A stretch of 64,000 nucleotides of DNA from Pseudomonas sp. RSB 5.4 (GTDB lineage: Bacteria; Pseudomonadota; Gammaproteobacteria; Pseudomonadales; Pseudomonadaceae). The stretch lies in the NCBI RefSeq assembly GCF_037126175.1, contig NZ_CP146986.1, forward strand, positions 4,836,501 to 4,900,500, read 5' to 3'. Positions 9,674 through 18,797 of the stretch are shown in pieces (positions within the stretch are counted from its first letter, which is position 1; each line of letters starts with the position of its first letter). Under the pieces are notes generated by a model. The model was not told the DNA's origin. It did not search any database and saw only the letters and a list, made by a program, of their open reading frames with translations. Position numbers and translations under genes: made by a program.

Positions 9674-10866
9674 CAGATCGTCCCTCGCAGCGGAGGGTTT
9701 TCATCGTTGAGGTAGTAATTGCCCACCGCGTGATACTTCCAGCGCACCGGGTCGTGCAGGGTGTGCACCCGGGCGTTGCGCCAGTGGCGGTCGAGGCCGT
9801 GTTCGATCAGGGTCGCCTGACTGCCGGCCAGTTCGAACAGGGTGCTGCCGGCGGCGAGCGAGATTTCAGTGCTGATCGCCCGTGCTTCGGCGACGGCAAT
9901 CGACGCGGCGGCGACGGTTTCGGCGTTGGTCTCGGCCTGGGCTTTGTCGAGGAACTCGCCAGAGCGCTCAAGCAGTGCTTCGGTGGCGTGCAGACGAATG
10001 CTCAAGTGGCCGAAACTCTTCAGGGTCAGCGGGTCTTCGGTGGCCTTGTCGTTGCCGGAGTCGATCCACGGCCGAGTCTTGCTGCGCACGAAGTGCAGGG
10101 CATCTTCATAAGCAGCGCGGGCGATGCCGGTGTCGATGGCGGCGTGAAGGATCTGTGCCAGCGGGCCGACCGTGGTCGGGCGCTCGAAGGCGCTCTGGAA
10201 CGGGATCACGTCTTCGGCAGCGACATAGACGTCTTCGAACACCACCGAACCGCTGCCGGTGGTGCGCTGACCGAAGCCGCTCCAGTCGTCGATCACCGTC
10301 AGGCCTTGGCTGTCACGCGGGACGAAGGCCAGTTGCTGCACGCCGTTTTCATCGACGACGGAAGTCGGGATGCGCTGCGCGTAGATCGCCCCGGTCGCAT
10401 AAAACTTGCGCCCGTTGATGCGGTAGCCGTCGCCGTCACGCTTGAGGCTGGTGACGCGGTCGTGGGCGGTTTTGGTACCGAGTTCTGCCAGGGCGTTGCC
10501 GAAGCGCTGGCCGGCCAGCACCTCGGCGTACAGGCGTTGTTTCTGCTCGTGGCTGCCGTTAACCCGCAGCACTTCGAGGGCGTAGAAATGGTTCTGCGGA
10601 ATCTGTCCGAGGGAGCCGTCGGCCTGAGCGATCAGGGCGATGACTTTGGCCAGGGTCACGTTGGACACACCGGCGCCGCCGTATTCCTTGGGCACGCTGA
10701 TGCCCCAGAGGCCGGAGCGGGAAAACACGTCGAGTTCAGGCAGTGGCAGGCGGCGTTCACGGTCGCGCACGGCACTGTCGCGTTTGAAATCTTCGGCCAG
10801 GTCGCTGGCGACGATCAGGGCTTGCTCATCGCTGGTGATGACCGCGACGGGGTGGAAAAAAGTCAT
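9673..10866 (-). CDS. sfnB: SfnB-type acyl-CoA dehydrogenase-like flavoprotein (first copy)
   Basis: A 397-residue protein with the acyl-CoA dehydrogenase fold, of the SfnB/DszC-like monooxygenase group used in sulfur acquisition. N-terminal helical domain with DVFSRSGLWGISVPKEYGGAGVSN, middle beta-domain with RINGRKFYATGAIYA and DDWSGFGQRTTGSGSVVFEDV, and a C-terminal helical domain ending in DRHWRNARVHTLHDPVRW. These enzymes typically use FMNH2 and oxygen. RBS GGAGAG precedes the ATG. It is 26 bases downstream of its paralog and is coupled to the monooxygenase gene. Its 3' part shares a 62-base identical block with the paralog. Confidence 0.88.
   Translation of the reverse strand: MTFFHPVAVITSDEQALIVASDLAEDFKRDSAVRDRERRLPLPELDVFSRSGLWGISVPKEYGGAGVSNVTLAKVIALIAQADGSLGQIPQNHFYALEVLRVNGSHEQKQRLYAEVLAGQRFGNALAELGTKTAHDRVTSLKRDGDGYRINGRKFYATGAIYAQRIPTSVVDENGVQQLAFVPRDSQGLTVIDDWSGFGQRTTGSGSVVFEDVYVAAEDVIPFQSAFERPTTVGPLAQILHAAIDTGIARAAYEDALHFVRSKTRPWIDSGNDKATEDPLTLKSFGHLSIRLHATEALLERSGEFLDKAQAETNAETVAAASIAVAEARAISTEISLAAGSTLFELAGSQATLIEHGLDRHWRNARVHTLHDPVRWKYHAVGNYYLNDENPPLRGTI
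9725..9786. repeat. 62-bp direct repeat, copy within first sfnB
   Basis: By eye, identical over 62 bases to 10945-11006. It encodes the C-terminal RHWRNARVHTLHDPVRWKYH region. The flanks diverge between the two genes. Confidence 0.85.
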
Positions 10867-10892
10867 AGGTTTTCTCTCCAGATGTCTGGTCG

Positions 10893-12134
10893 TCAGATCC
10901 AGGAATGACGGGCCGGCAAAGTACCGTTCAGGCGATAGGCGCCGACCGCGTGATACTTCCAGCGCACCGGGTCGTGCAGGGTGTGCACCCGGGCGTTGCG
11001 CCAGTGACGGTCGAGGTTGAATTCGGCGAGGGTGGCGCGGCTGCCGGCCAGCTCGAAGAGTTTTTCGCTGGCTTGCAGCGAGATCTCGGTGGTCAGTACT
11101 TTGGCCTCGGCCACCGCAATCGAGGCGCGGGCGGCGGATTCGGCGGTCAGCGGCGCGGCATGGACTTGGTCGAGCACTTTGCCGGCCTTGCGCAGCAGCG
11201 CTTCGGCGGCGTGCAGTTCGATTTTCAGTTTGCCGATGTCGGCGATCACGTAGAGGTCATCGCTGGCGCGTTCGACCTTGGCGTCGATCCATGGCCGCGC
11301 GCGGGTTTTGACGAATTCGATGGCGTCGTCGATGGCGCCACGGGCGATGCCGGCGTCGATGGCCGCCTGAATCAGCTGCGACACGGCGCCTTGGGTATTC
11401 GGCTTCTCGTTGATCTTCCAGTTGTCGACCACCAGGCTCGACTCGACCCGCACATTGTTCAACAGAATCGTGCCGCTGGCGGTGGTGCGCTGACCGAAGC
11501 CCGACCAGTCATCAACGATGCGCAGACCCGGGGTGCCACGGCGGACGAAGGCCAGCACTTGCTTGCCGTCGTCATTGAGCGCCTTGACCGCCACCCAGTG
11601 CGCGAATAGCGCGCCGGTGGAATAGAACTTCTGGCCGTTGATCACGTAATCGTCGCCGTCGGCGGTGATGCGCGCTTTCAACTCGAGGGTATTTTTGGTG
11701 CCGCGCTCAGGGCCGGCATTGCCGATGCGCCAGCCTTCCAGAACACTCTGGAACAGCTGCTTTTTCTGCGCCTCGGTGGCGCTGCCGAGTACCAGGTTGA
11801 TGATGCCGAACTGGTTCTGCGGGATCTGTCCCAGCGCCGGGTCGGCTGCGGAAATGATCGCGAATACCTCGGCCAGGGTGACGAATGAAACTTGTGGGCC
11901 ACCGTATTCGCGCGGGATCGCAATGCTGCCCAGACCGCTGCGGGTGAACTGTTCGATTTCCGACCACGGCAGCTTGCGCTGGCGGTCGCGCTTGGCGGCC
12001 TGCACACGGGCAACCTGCGCCAGTTCGTGGGCAGCCTTGATGGCTTGGGCGTCGTTGCGCAAGACCTGCGCGGGCAACAACAGTGGGGCGATGTCCAGAT
12101 CAGACTGGACGTTTGCATCGGCCAGACTGGACAT
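10893..12134 (-). CDS. sfnB: SfnB-type acyl-CoA dehydrogenase-like flavoprotein (second copy)
   Basis: A 413-residue paralog of the gene that follows it, with the same domain order: EQFTRSGLGSIAIPREYGGPQVS in the N-terminal part, YVINGQKFYSTGALFAHW and DDWSGFGQRTTASGTILLNNV in the middle, DRHWRNARVHTLHDPVRW near the end. ATG at 12134 has a good RBS (AAGGAG, 8 bases away); a TTG just before it is less likely. It is the first gene of the run sfnB-sfnB-monooxygenase-metQNI. The paralogs differ over most of their length, so the duplication is old, except for a recently homogenised 62-base block. The leader contains a terminator-like hairpin. Confidence 0.88.
   Translation of the reverse strand: MSSLADANVQSDLDIAPLLLPAQVLRNDAQAIKAAHELAQVARVQAAKRDRQRKLPWSEIEQFTRSGLGSIAIPREYGGPQVSFVTLAEVFAIISAADPALGQIPQNQFGIINLVLGSATEAQKKQLFQSVLEGWRIGNAGPERGTKNTLELKARITADGDDYVINGQKFYSTGALFAHWVAVKALNDDGKQVLAFVRRGTPGLRIVDDWSGFGQRTTASGTILLNNVRVESSLVVDNWKINEKPNTQGAVSQLIQAAIDAGIARGAIDDAIEFVKTRARPWIDAKVERASDDLYVIADIGKLKIELHAAEALLRKAGKVLDQVHAAPLTAESAARASIAVAEAKVLTTEISLQASEKLFELAGSRATLAEFNLDRHWRNARVHTLHDPVRWKYHAVGAYRLNGTLPARHSWI
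10945..11006. repeat. 62-bp direct repeat, copy within second sfnB
   Basis: Second copy of the identical block at 9725-9786, in the matching place of the paralogous gene, 1220 bp away in the same orientation. Confidence 0.85.
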
Positions 12135-12222
12135 CAATGCCGCTCCTTGGCTGCACGCAATGCCCTGGCGATCTGCACTGGGGTGATTGTGTTCCGGACC
12201 ATACTACCTACCTCACATCTCA

Positions 12223-12247
12223 TGAAAAACGCCGCAAAAGTGCGGCG
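12223..12247 (-). terminator. Terminator-like hairpin in the sfnB leader
   Basis: On the minus strand a 7-bp perfect stem CGCCGCA/TGCGGCG with loop CTTT is followed by five T. It lies about 90 bases before the start of the second-copy sfnB gene and about 280 bases after the end of the upstream gene on the same strand. It could end the upstream transcript or act as an attenuator in the sulfur operon leader. Confidence 0.55.
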
Positions 12248-12383
12248 AACGAAAGAATGTCCGGTGGTCCGGTTCATATACCCTAAGCGTGTATAAATAT
12301 TAAATAAACTAACTTTTAGGAATATGTATAGAAGGGGTGGTGGTCGGGTTGGTTAACAGACTCTCAGCCGTGGCAATACAACC

Positions 12384-12502
12384 TGTGGTGAGGGGATTCA
12401 TCCCCGACAGGCCGCGCAGCGGCCTTTTCTGAGTCATAAAAAACGGGACTGCTGCGCAGTCCATCGGGGCAGTGCGACGTTTTGCTAAATCACCTCACTA
12501 CA
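12384..12502. repeat. Long imperfect palindrome, GGGGATTCATCCCC family, copy A
   Basis: Starts with TGTGGTGAGGGGATTCATCCCC and contains GGGACTGCTGCGCAGTCC, the same parts as the element at 16190-16296. It is a degenerate non-coding palindromic element between genes. With the terminator hairpin it fills the 12135-12529 intergenic stretch; no reading frame of note is seen there. Confidence 0.7.
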
Positions 12503-12529
12503 AAGCCCCATGAGGACAGGAGTGCGACA

Positions 12530-13294
12530 TCAATCCTTGGTCGATTCAGCGGCCTTCAGCTCCTGGCGCAGCGGCACCTTCAGATAAGGGTTCACACAGC
12601 CGATCTTCAGCGTTCGAGGCGGTGCCCAGCGCGAGTTGTTGCCCACCCAGTCGAGGACGCAATAGGTCACGTCCAGGCGCAGATCCTCACCTCCCTCGAC
12701 GATCACCGCCGGTGGCACCCAGACCTGGATCGGCAGGCCGATATCGGCGGCGGTGATCGGTGCCAGGTCCATTCGCACGTCGCCCCAGCGCAAGGTGATT
12801 GCGTCATCCTCGGCCATGTTCAGGTAGGGTTCGATGGCCAGGGGCACACCGCGTTTGATCTGATTGGGGTTCACGCCCTGACGGCGGATGGTGTCGGGAA
12901 ACGTGACTGGCGCGAGTTGTTGATTTTCATCACCGCACAACGGCGAAGGCTGGCCGCCGGGGCAGTCGAGCTTGACCTGCACCCGGGTTGCCGCCGACAG
13001 CGCCGGTCCCTGGCCGATCTGCATCACCCGATAATGAATCCGCGCGGTGCCACTGGCGATGAAACTCTCCGGCACCCGCAGGCTGACCGTTGCGCCAAGG
13101 TCTTCACTGGTCAGGACCCGCGAGGCGACGTAACAGTTGTTCCAGAACAGTTCGATCAGATCGCCGACGTCCATGCCGGGGTAGGGCATGACATCAATCA
13201 GCAAGTGCGCGGCAGCGGCCAGGTTGATGGCGTTTTTCTGCGCGGATGCGAGGTTCGGCGCTGCCAGTTCGGGGGTAGGCGAAGTGCGGGTCAT
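12530..13294 (-). CDS. Uncharacterised 254-residue protein
   Basis: I do not recognise this protein. The start MTRTSPTPEL is chosen because AAGGAGAG stands just before it; an upstream in-frame start has no RBS. No signal peptide or membrane segment is seen. After a Pro/Ala-rich N-terminus comes a helix (AQKNAINLAAAAHLLIDVMPYPGMDVGDLIELFWNN begins here) and then a run of alternating hydrophobic residues and glycines typical of beta-sandwich domains (ATVSLRVPESFIASGTARIHYRV, IQVWVPPAVIVEGGEDLRLDVTYCVLD). Four cysteines lie in the second half. It may be a beta-rich surface or adhesin-like repeat module. It sits between sulfur genes but nothing ties it to them; its upstream region is AT-rich, unlike its neighbours. 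Confidence 0.72.
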   Translation of the reverse strand: MTRTSPTPELAAPNLASAQKNAINLAAAAHLLIDVMPYPGMDVGDLIELFWNNCYVASRVLTSEDLGATVSLRVPESFIASGTARIHYRVMQIGQGPALSAATRVQVKLDCPGGQPSPLCGDENQQLAPVTFPDTIRRQGVNPNQIKRGVPLAIEPYLNMAEDDAITLRWGDVRMDLAPITAADIGLPIQVWVPPAVIVEGGEDLRLDVTYCVLDWVGNNSRWAPPRTLKIGCVNPYLKVPLRQELKAAESTKD

Positions 13295-13474
13295 CGGGTT
13301 CTCTCCTTGAAGTCTTGCGGCGAAGTCCGTTTCTTGAAAAAACAAAAGGCGTGATGAATCGGTAATGCAGCCATGAACTTTTGTTCGGGCTGAGTACGGA
13401 TTGATTCAACTAATGGGTGCCGGTTGGCGACTAGATAAGAGCGTGCGGGAAAGAGTGTCAATAGAGCGCCTTAG

Positions 13475-13497
13475 TTAATCCATGAATTACGGATTAA
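13475..13497. promoter_or_regulatory. Inverted repeat TTAATCC-N9-GGATTAA, possible operator
   Basis: Perfect 7-base arms in the AT-rich region upstream of the 254-residue unknown. The spacing resembles LysR-type sites. No regulator is known. Confidence 0.4.
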
Positions 13498-13723
13498 TCA
13501 GAAGCTTCCTACGCTGATGAGGCATGCTGCCTAGCGTTGATTGCGAATGGAACTACGGTTTTTCGCGAGTTTTTGCGATTTTTGTGCGGGCTCATCCAGT
13601 TAATTTCACAGGCACGCAAGCGCGCCTCAGATTAGTTGTATCTGTTGCAGAACATATATGAATTGTTTTGACAGGTTTAAGGTTGGAGCGGTTTAGATGT
13701 TTTTTTCAAATCGGGGGAAGTAT

Positions 13724-13743
13724 AACTTCCATCCATGGAAGTT
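13724..13743. promoter_or_regulatory. Inverted repeat AACTTCCAT-CC-ATGGAAGTT
   Basis: Perfect 9-base arms with a 2-base spacer, just downstream of the end of the cystine transporter operon. It has no T-run, so an operator is more likely than a terminator. The rest of 13295-13766 is AT-rich for this genome and holds no convincing gene. Confidence 0.4.
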
Positions 13744-13766
13744 AATGATGCAAAACAATGATGTTC

Positions 13767-14516
13767 TCAGGCGTGATTCAGAAACTTGCTGAGAAACTGT
13801 TGGGTGCGCTCTTCTTTCGGGTTGGCAAACAACGCCTTGGCTTCGCCTTGCTCGACGATCACGCCCTTGTCGAAAAACACCACACGGTTGGCCACGTCGC
13901 GGGCGAAACCCATTTCGTGGGTGACGATGACCATGGTGCGTTTTTCTTCAGCGAGACCGCGAATGGTCGCCAGCACTTCGCCCACCAGTTCCGGGTCGAG
14001 GGCCGAGGTCGGCTCGTCGAACAGGATCACTTCCGGCTCCATCGCCAGCGCCCGGGCAATCGCCACGCGCTGTTGCTGACCGCCGGACAGACGACGCGGA
14101 TACGCATCTTCCTTGCCGGCCAGACCAACCTTGGCCAGCAGCTTCATGCCCAGGGCAACGGCTTGCTCGCGCGGCATCTTCTTGACCACGATCGGTCCTT
14201 CGATGACGTTTTCCAGTGCGGTGCGGTGGGGGAACAGGTTGAAGTTCTGGAACACGAAACCCACGTGCTGGCGCAGGTTGCGCACCAGACTCTGCTGCTG
14301 GCTCAGCGGGCGGCTGGTATCGATTTCGATATCGCCGACCTTGATCCGGCCGCTGGTGGGTTGTTCAAGGAAGTTCAGGCAGCGCAGGAACGTGGTTTTA
14401 CCCGAACCGCTGGGGCCGATGATGGCCACGACCTCGCCTTCCTTCACCTCAAGATCAATGCCTTTGAGCACCTCTTGACCCTTGAACTGCTTTGTCAGTT
14501 TTTCCACGACAATCAT
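13767..14516 (-). CDS. tcyN: Cystine/polar amino acid ABC transporter ATPase
   Basis: A 249-residue ATPase of the polar amino acid importers (GlnQ/TcyN type). Walker A GPSGSGKT (residues 34-41), signature LSGGQQQR, Walker [14 protein letters not shown]-loop IVTHEMGFA. No extra regulatory domain, as usual for this class. It lies 4 bases after the permease gene and is the last of three genes. Together with a neighbouring D-cysteine desulfhydrase, the system matches the cystine/diaminopimelate importer TcyJLN (FliY-YecSC) of enterobacteria. Confidence 0.88.
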   Translation of the reverse strand: MIVVEKLTKQFKGQEVLKGIDLEVKEGEVVAIIGPSGSGKTTFLRCLNFLEQPTSGRIKVGDIEIDTSRPLSQQQSLVRNLRQHVGFVFQNFNLFPHRTALENVIEGPIVVKKMPREQAVALGMKLLAKVGLAGKEDAYPRRLSGGQQQRVAIARALAMEPEVILFDEPTSALDPELVGEVLATIRGLAEEKRTMVIVTHEMGFARDVANRVVFFDKGVIVEQGEAKALFANPKEERTQQFLSKFLNHA

Positions 14517-14520
14517 GGGG

Positions 14521-15186
14521 TCAGGACTCCTGGTCGTGCCGATTGGCCCGCTCTTCCAACTTGTTCTGCAGGTGCGACAGCACCGTGGCCAGAATCCAGT
14601 AGATCAGTGCGGCGGCAAGATACATGGTGAAGACTTCGAAAGTCCGGGCGGTAATCAGTTGCGCCTGGCGGAACAGTTCCGGCACCTGAATGGTGGCGGC
14701 CAGTGCCGTGTCCTTGACCAGCGAAATGAAGCTGTTGCCCAGCGGCGGCAGCGCCGTGCGCATGGCCTGCGGCAGGATGGCCCGGCGCAAGGTCTGCGCA
14801 CGGGTCATGCCGATGCTCGCAGCGGCTTCCCACTGACCACGCTCGATCGAACCGATCGCGGCCCGCAGGATTTCACAGGCGTAGGCGGCCATGTTCAGCG
14901 AGAAGCCGATCAGCGCTGCCGGGAGCGGATCCAGTTCCAGACCCAATTGCGGCAAGCCGTAATAGATCACGAACAGTTGCACCAGCAACGGCGTGCCGCG
15001 AAAGAACGACACGTAGATGCGGGCAATCCAGCTCACCAGTTTGAAGCGCGACAGGCGCATCAAGGCCAGGCCGAAGCCCAGCAGCAAGCCGAAGAACATG
15101 CCGCCCAGACTGAGGATGACCGTGTAGTACGCGCCCTTGAGCAGAAAGGGCGCGGAGTCCAGTGCGAGTTGGAAAGCTTCTTCCAT
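14521..15186 (-). CDS. tcyL: Cystine/polar amino acid ABC transporter permease
   Basis: A 221-residue HisM-type permease with about five membrane segments. EAA loop: [33 protein letters not shown]-terminal [32 protein letters not shown] is typical of YecS/TcyL. The ATG overlaps the TAA of the binding-protein gene by one base, so translation is coupled. A single permease gene suggests a homodimeric channel, as in TcyL. Confidence 0.88.
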   Translation of the reverse strand: MEEAFQLALDSAPFLLKGAYYTVILSLGGMFFGLLLGFGLALMRLSRFKLVSWIARIYVSFFRGTPLLVQLFVIYYGLPQLGLELDPLPAALIGFSLNMAAYACEILRAAIGSIERGQWEAAASIGMTRAQTLRRAILPQAMRTALPPLGNSFISLVKDTALAATIQVPELFRQAQLITARTFEVFTMYLAAALIYWILATVLSHLQNKLEERANRHDQES

Positions 15187-15986
15187 TATTTGGTGACGTC
15201 AGCTTGGAAGTATTTTTCCGAGATCTTCGCCAGGGTACCGTCGGCACGCAGCTCATCGAGAGCCTTGTTCACCGCAGCCAGCAGCTCAGGCTCGCCTTTG
15301 CGCAGGGCGATACCGGATTCCTGACGGGAGAACGCTTGACCGGCAGCCACGGTTTTCGGGGCTTTCTTGGCGTATTCAAGCGCAGCCAGACGGTCGATCA
15401 GGATGGCGTCGGTGCGGCCGTTGTTCAGGTCGGCGAACTTGGTCGGATCATCATCGTAGGTACGCACGTCAGCGCCCGGCACATTGGCGCGGACCCATTG
15501 TTCGTAGTTGGTGCCCAGGCCGACACCTACTTTCTTGCCGGACAGGTCGGCAGCAGTCTTGATGTTCAGCGCGGCTTCCTTGCTCTTCAGCACCAGCGCC
15601 TGAATCCCGGAAATGGTGTACGGCTCGGAGAAGTCATACTTCTTCTTGCGCTCGTCGGAGATAGTCACCTGGTTGACCACGATGTCCAGACGCTTGGATT
15701 CCAGCGCTGCGAGAATGCCGTCCCACTTGGTCGGCTGAATCTTGGCTTTGACGCCCAGCTTTTTCGCCAGGGCTTCGGAAAGCTCGACTTCGAAACCGGA
15801 CAGCTTGCCGTCGGCGTCAACGAAGCTGAACGGTGGGTAAGTGCCTTCCAGGCCGACGTTGATAACGCCTTTGTCCTTGATCTGTTGCAGTTGCTCACCG
15901 GCGGTTGCCTGGCCGATCAGGCCGGCGCTCAGTGCAAGGCCCAGCGAACCTACCAGCAGATTGCGACGTAGTGCGGAAAAATTCAT
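15186..15986 (-). CDS. tcyJ: Cystine-type periplasmic binding protein
   Basis: A 266-residue solute-binding protein of family 3. Signal peptide NLLVGSLGLALSAGLIGQATAGE, then the family blocks INVGLEGTYPPFSFVDADGKLSGFEVEL and LDIVVNQVTISDERKKKYDFSEPYTISG. The closeness to TcyJ/FliY (cystine) rests on these blocks and on the adjacent cysteine genes. It is the first gene of tcyJLN. The upstream 330 bases hold the probable promoter and a palindromic repeat; the D-cysteine desulfhydrase gene on the same strand ends just beyond. Confidence 0.87.
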   Translation of the reverse strand: MNFSALRRNLLVGSLGLALSAGLIGQATAGEQLQQIKDKGVINVGLEGTYPPFSFVDADGKLSGFEVELSEALAKKLGVKAKIQPTKWDGILAALESKRLDIVVNQVTISDERKKKYDFSEPYTISGIQALVLKSKEAALNIKTAADLSGKKVGVGLGTNYEQWVRANVPGADVRTYDDDPTKFADLNNGRTDAILIDRLAALEYAKKAPKTVAAGQAFSRQESGIALRKGEPELLAAVNKALDELRADGTLAKISEKYFQADVTK

Positions 15987-16189
15987 GACAAGCCCCTGTG
16001 TTTTCTTATGGAAGACGCTTAAGGAAAGTTGGCGAATTCGGGATTTGAACGACTGCGTTATCGTGCCCTAAAGCAGCTTATGCGTCTTGCCCGAAATTCG
16101 CCTGCGGCGAGACTATAAGATGTCTGCTTTAGACTTGAAAATACTTAATGATCTTTCTGTTATTCCAATTTCGAATATATATGATCAAT

Positions 16190-16296
16190 TGTGGCGAGGG
16201 GATTTATCCCCGATGGGGCGCGAAGCGGCCCTCTCTTATGACTTGAAGAGCAGGGGACTGCTGCGCAGTCCAACGGGGATAAATCCCCTCACCACA
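16190..16296. repeat. Long imperfect palindrome, GGGGATTTATCCCC family, copy B
   Basis: Outer arms TGTGGCGAGGGGATTTATCC and its inverse, with inner GGGACTGCTGCGCAGTCC. Same family as 12384-12502 and better preserved. It separates dcyD from the tcyJ promoter region (15987-16189), in which no gene was seen. Confidence 0.75.
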
Positions 16297-16318
16297 GAAA
16301 TTCTCGCAGCAGGAAGGA

Positions 16319-17317
16319 TCAGCTTGTCAGCGAATCCTTGTAGGCAAACAACGCCGGCGCCCCACCGGTGTGCAGGAAGATGATCGGGCCATCGTCGAAA
16401 CGCTGGCGGCCGATCCCGTCGAGCAACCCGGCCATGGCCTTGCCGGTGTACACCGGGTCGAGCAGCACCGCGTCCTGACTGGCCAACAGTTTCACCGCCG
16501 CCAGGGTCCCGGCATTCGGCTCGCCGTAACGCGGGCCGAAGTATTCGTCCCACAACTCGACCTTGAAGCTCTCCGGCAATTTCACGCCCAGCAGGTCTGC
16601 CGTGCGTTCGGCCAGGCCCTGCACTTTTGGTCGCTGATCTTCCTCAGTGCGCGAAACGGTCACGCCGATCACTGGCAATTTCGGCAGTGCTTCGCTCAAG
16701 GCCAACGCCAGACCGCTGTGGGTCCCGGCGCTGCCCGAGGCCAGCACCACGGCGGCGAAATCGAGGCCGGTGTCCTTGATCTGCTCGGCCAGTTCCAGAC
16801 CGGCACGCACGTAACCCAATGCACCGAGGGCATTCGAGCCACCGATCGGCACCAGATACGGCTTCTTGCCATTGCTGCGCAGGCGCACGGCGAGGGCGGC
16901 GAGTTGTTCATCGGCGTTATCGAGGTTGTCCACCAGCTCGACCTTGGTGTCGAACAGATCCAGCAGCAGGCGGTTGCCGTTGCCGGTGTAGTTGCTGTCG
17001 TCGGTGCCCAGCGGATTTTCCAGCAGCGCCACGCAACCCAGGCCGAGTTTGGCCGCCAGCGCGGCGGTCTGGCGCACGTGATTCGATTGCAGGGCGCCGG
17101 CGGTGATCAGCGTGTCGGCGCCCTGGGCGAGGGCATCGGCGGCGAGGTATTCGAGTTTGCGCAGCTTGTTGCCGCCCATGGCCAGCGGCGTCAGGTCATC
17201 GCGTTTGATGTACACCTCGCGGCCCAGCCAGGCGGACAGGCGTTCAAGTTTTTCCAGCGGCGTGGGTTGGCCGAGCAGGTCGAGACGGTTAAAGCGATCC
17301 AGCTGTTGTTTGATCAT
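16319..17317 (-). CDS. dcyD: D-cysteine desulfhydrase
   Basis: A 332-residue PLP enzyme of the ACC deaminase/D-cysteine desulfhydrase family that turns D-cysteine into pyruvate, sulfide and ammonia. Start [24 protein letters not shown] fits the family; the frame is open further upstream but without homology. PLP lysine lies in [40 protein letters not shown]; the SNHVRQTAA block is typical. Cofactor phosphate region [13 protein letters not shown] and [17 protein letters not shown]. Linkage to a cystine transporter is known in enterobacteria (yecSC-dcyD-fliY) and supports the call. A divergent serine acetyltransferase starts 190 bases away. Confidence 0.9.
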   Translation of the reverse strand: MIKQQLDRFNRLDLLGQPTPLEKLERLSAWLGREVYIKRDDLTPLAMGGNKLRKLEYLAADALAQGADTLITAGALQSNHVRQTAALAAKLGLGCVALLENPLGTDDSNYTGNGNRLLLDLFDTKVELVDNLDNADEQLAALAVRLRSNGKKPYLVPIGGSNALGALGYVRAGLELAEQIKDTGLDFAAVVLASGSAGTHSGLALALSEALPKLPVIGVTVSRTEEDQRPKVQGLAERTADLLGVKLPESFKVELWDEYFGPRYGEPNAGTLAAVKLLASQDAVLLDPVYTGKAMAGLLDGIGRQRFDDGPIIFLHTGGAPALFAYKDSLTS

Positions 17318-17507
17318 GAGCCCGTACTGGCGGAGAAAGATGACAGGACTATAGGCACGCCGTTTTACCGGGGCAACCGTGAATCGCTTATAGCCAAATG
17401 TGCTTAGCCCAGCACTATCGGTTCTTAATTCGCCTTCGTTGGCATGCCGTAAAGTAGTCGCCGTTGACGCGGCCCGACCGTCCGGCCGCCCGTGAGGAGT
17501 CTTTACC

Positions 17508-18434
17508 GTGAGCGAGCGTTCCAGCCATTGGCAATTGCAGACCATCGTCAGCCAACTGCGTACCGCGCGGGATCAGTGGCGTACCCAGAATGGCCGGGCC
17601 AGCGGCGAGCAGGGTGGCCGTGAGTTACCGTCTCGCGCCGCGATGGCAGAGATTCTCGAGGCGCTGTGTGGCGCGTTGTTCCCGATGCGTCTGGGGCCGG
17701 TGGACCTGCGTGAGGAGAGTGAGGACTTCTATGTCGGGCATACCCTCGATGCAGCCCTGAATGCGTTGCTGGGGCAAGCGCGGCTGGAGTTGCGTTATGT
17801 CGCCCGGCACAGCGCTCAAGGTGACGCTGACGTCGAAGCTCAGGCGATCCGCATCATCCAGGACTTTGCCTTGGCCTTGCCGGGCCTGCGCAGCCTGCTC
17901 GACACCGACGTGCTGGCCGCCTATCACGGTGATCCGGCGGCGCGCAGTGTCGATGAAGTGTTGCTCTGCTATCCGGGGATTCTGGCGGTGATTCACCATC
18001 GTCTGGCGCACCATTTGTATCGCGCCGGGCTGCCGTTGCTGGCGCGGATCAGCGCGGAGATTGCGCACTCGGCCACCGGTATCGATATCCACCCGGGCGC
18101 GCAGATCGGCCGCAGTTTCTTCATCGACCACGGCACGGGTGTGGTGATCGGCGAGACCGCGATCATCGGCGAGCGGGTGCGGATCTATCAGGCTGTGACC
18201 CTCGGGGCCAAGCGCTTCCCGGCGGATGAAGACGGGCAGTTGCAGAAGGGCCATCCACGGCACCCGATTGTCGAGGACGACGTGGTGATTTATGCCGGGG
18301 CGACGATTCTCGGGCGGATCACCATCGGCCAGGGTTCGACCATTGGCGGCAACGTCTGGCTGACGCGCAGCGTGCCGGCGGGGAGCAACCTGACGCAGGC
18401 CAATCTGCAGCATGATGACGGCACGCAGAAGTAA
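17508..18434 (+). CDS. epsC: Serine O-acetyltransferase EpsC
   Basis: A 308-residue enzyme that makes O-acetylserine, the carbon acceptor for sulfide in cysteine synthesis. The N-terminal ~160 residues form the helical serine acetyltransferase domain ([27 protein letters not shown]), and the C-terminal part is a hexapeptide-repeat left-handed beta-helix ([55 protein letters not shown]). His residues of the DHG block are catalytic in the family. It is longer than the housekeeping CysE and of the EpsC type. The probable RBS GAGG/AGGAG precedes the GTG start at 17508. Its place across from dcyD suggests a joint role in cysteine balance. Confidence 0.9.
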   Translation: MSERSSHWQLQTIVSQLRTARDQWRTQNGRASGEQGGRELPSRAAMAEILEALCGALFPMRLGPVDLREESEDFYVGHTLDAALNALLGQARLELRYVARHSAQGDADVEAQAIRIIQDFALALPGLRSLLDTDVLAAYHGDPAARSVDEVLLCYPGILAVIHHRLAHHLYRAGLPLLARISAEIAHSATGIDIHPGAQIGRSFFIDHGTGVVIGETAIIGERVRIYQAVTLGAKRFPADEDGQLQKGHPRHPIVEDDVVIYAGATILGRITIGQGSTIGGNVWLTRSVPAGSNLTQANLQHDDGTQK

Positions 18435-18466
18435 GTTCCTGAATCTGCGTTGCCGCGTCAGGCCTC

Positions 18467-18531
18467 TTCGCGAGCAGGCTCGCTCCCACACTGGAATGCG
18501 TTTCAAATGTGGGAGCGAGCCTGCTCGCGAA
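18467..18531. repeat. REP inverted pair
   Basis: GCGAGCAGGCTCGCTCCCACA unit and its inverse, after epsC. Confidence 0.85.
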
Positions 18532-18676
18532 TGGTTTTTTTGGTCAGATCGAGATAATGGCATTCAGCCAATTCTCCATTGAACGAATCCCCTCAAACCC
18601 GCGTCATACCCCTCCTTGGGCTACTGTAGGAAAACTACCGCCTGGCCCTGCGATTAGTCCTTAGCGCCCTATCCAT

Positions 18677-18706
18677 GTTTAACTTGAACGTTCATTCAAG
18701 TTAAAC
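18677..18706. promoter_or_regulatory. Probable BetI operator upstream of betT
   Basis: A perfect inverted repeat with 12-base arms, GTTTAACTTGAA and TTCAAGTTAAAC, around a 6-base centre CGTTCA. The core TTGAACGTTCATTCAA agrees with what is known of BetI sites of the choline regulon. It stands 91 bases before the betT start. The regulator itself is not in the window. Confidence 0.8.
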
Positions 18707-18797
18707 CGGTGGTTCGCTGCCCGCTCACAACAGGAGGCTTGCCTTTGCTGAGTCCGATCATTTCAGCCACGTTTCAACCCCTCGAGGTGCACGTTTC

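Noticed and set aside
16087..16383. 98-codon plus-strand frame upstream of tcyJ
   Set aside because: It runs through the palindromic repeat and into dcyD antisense; the translation lacks family features.
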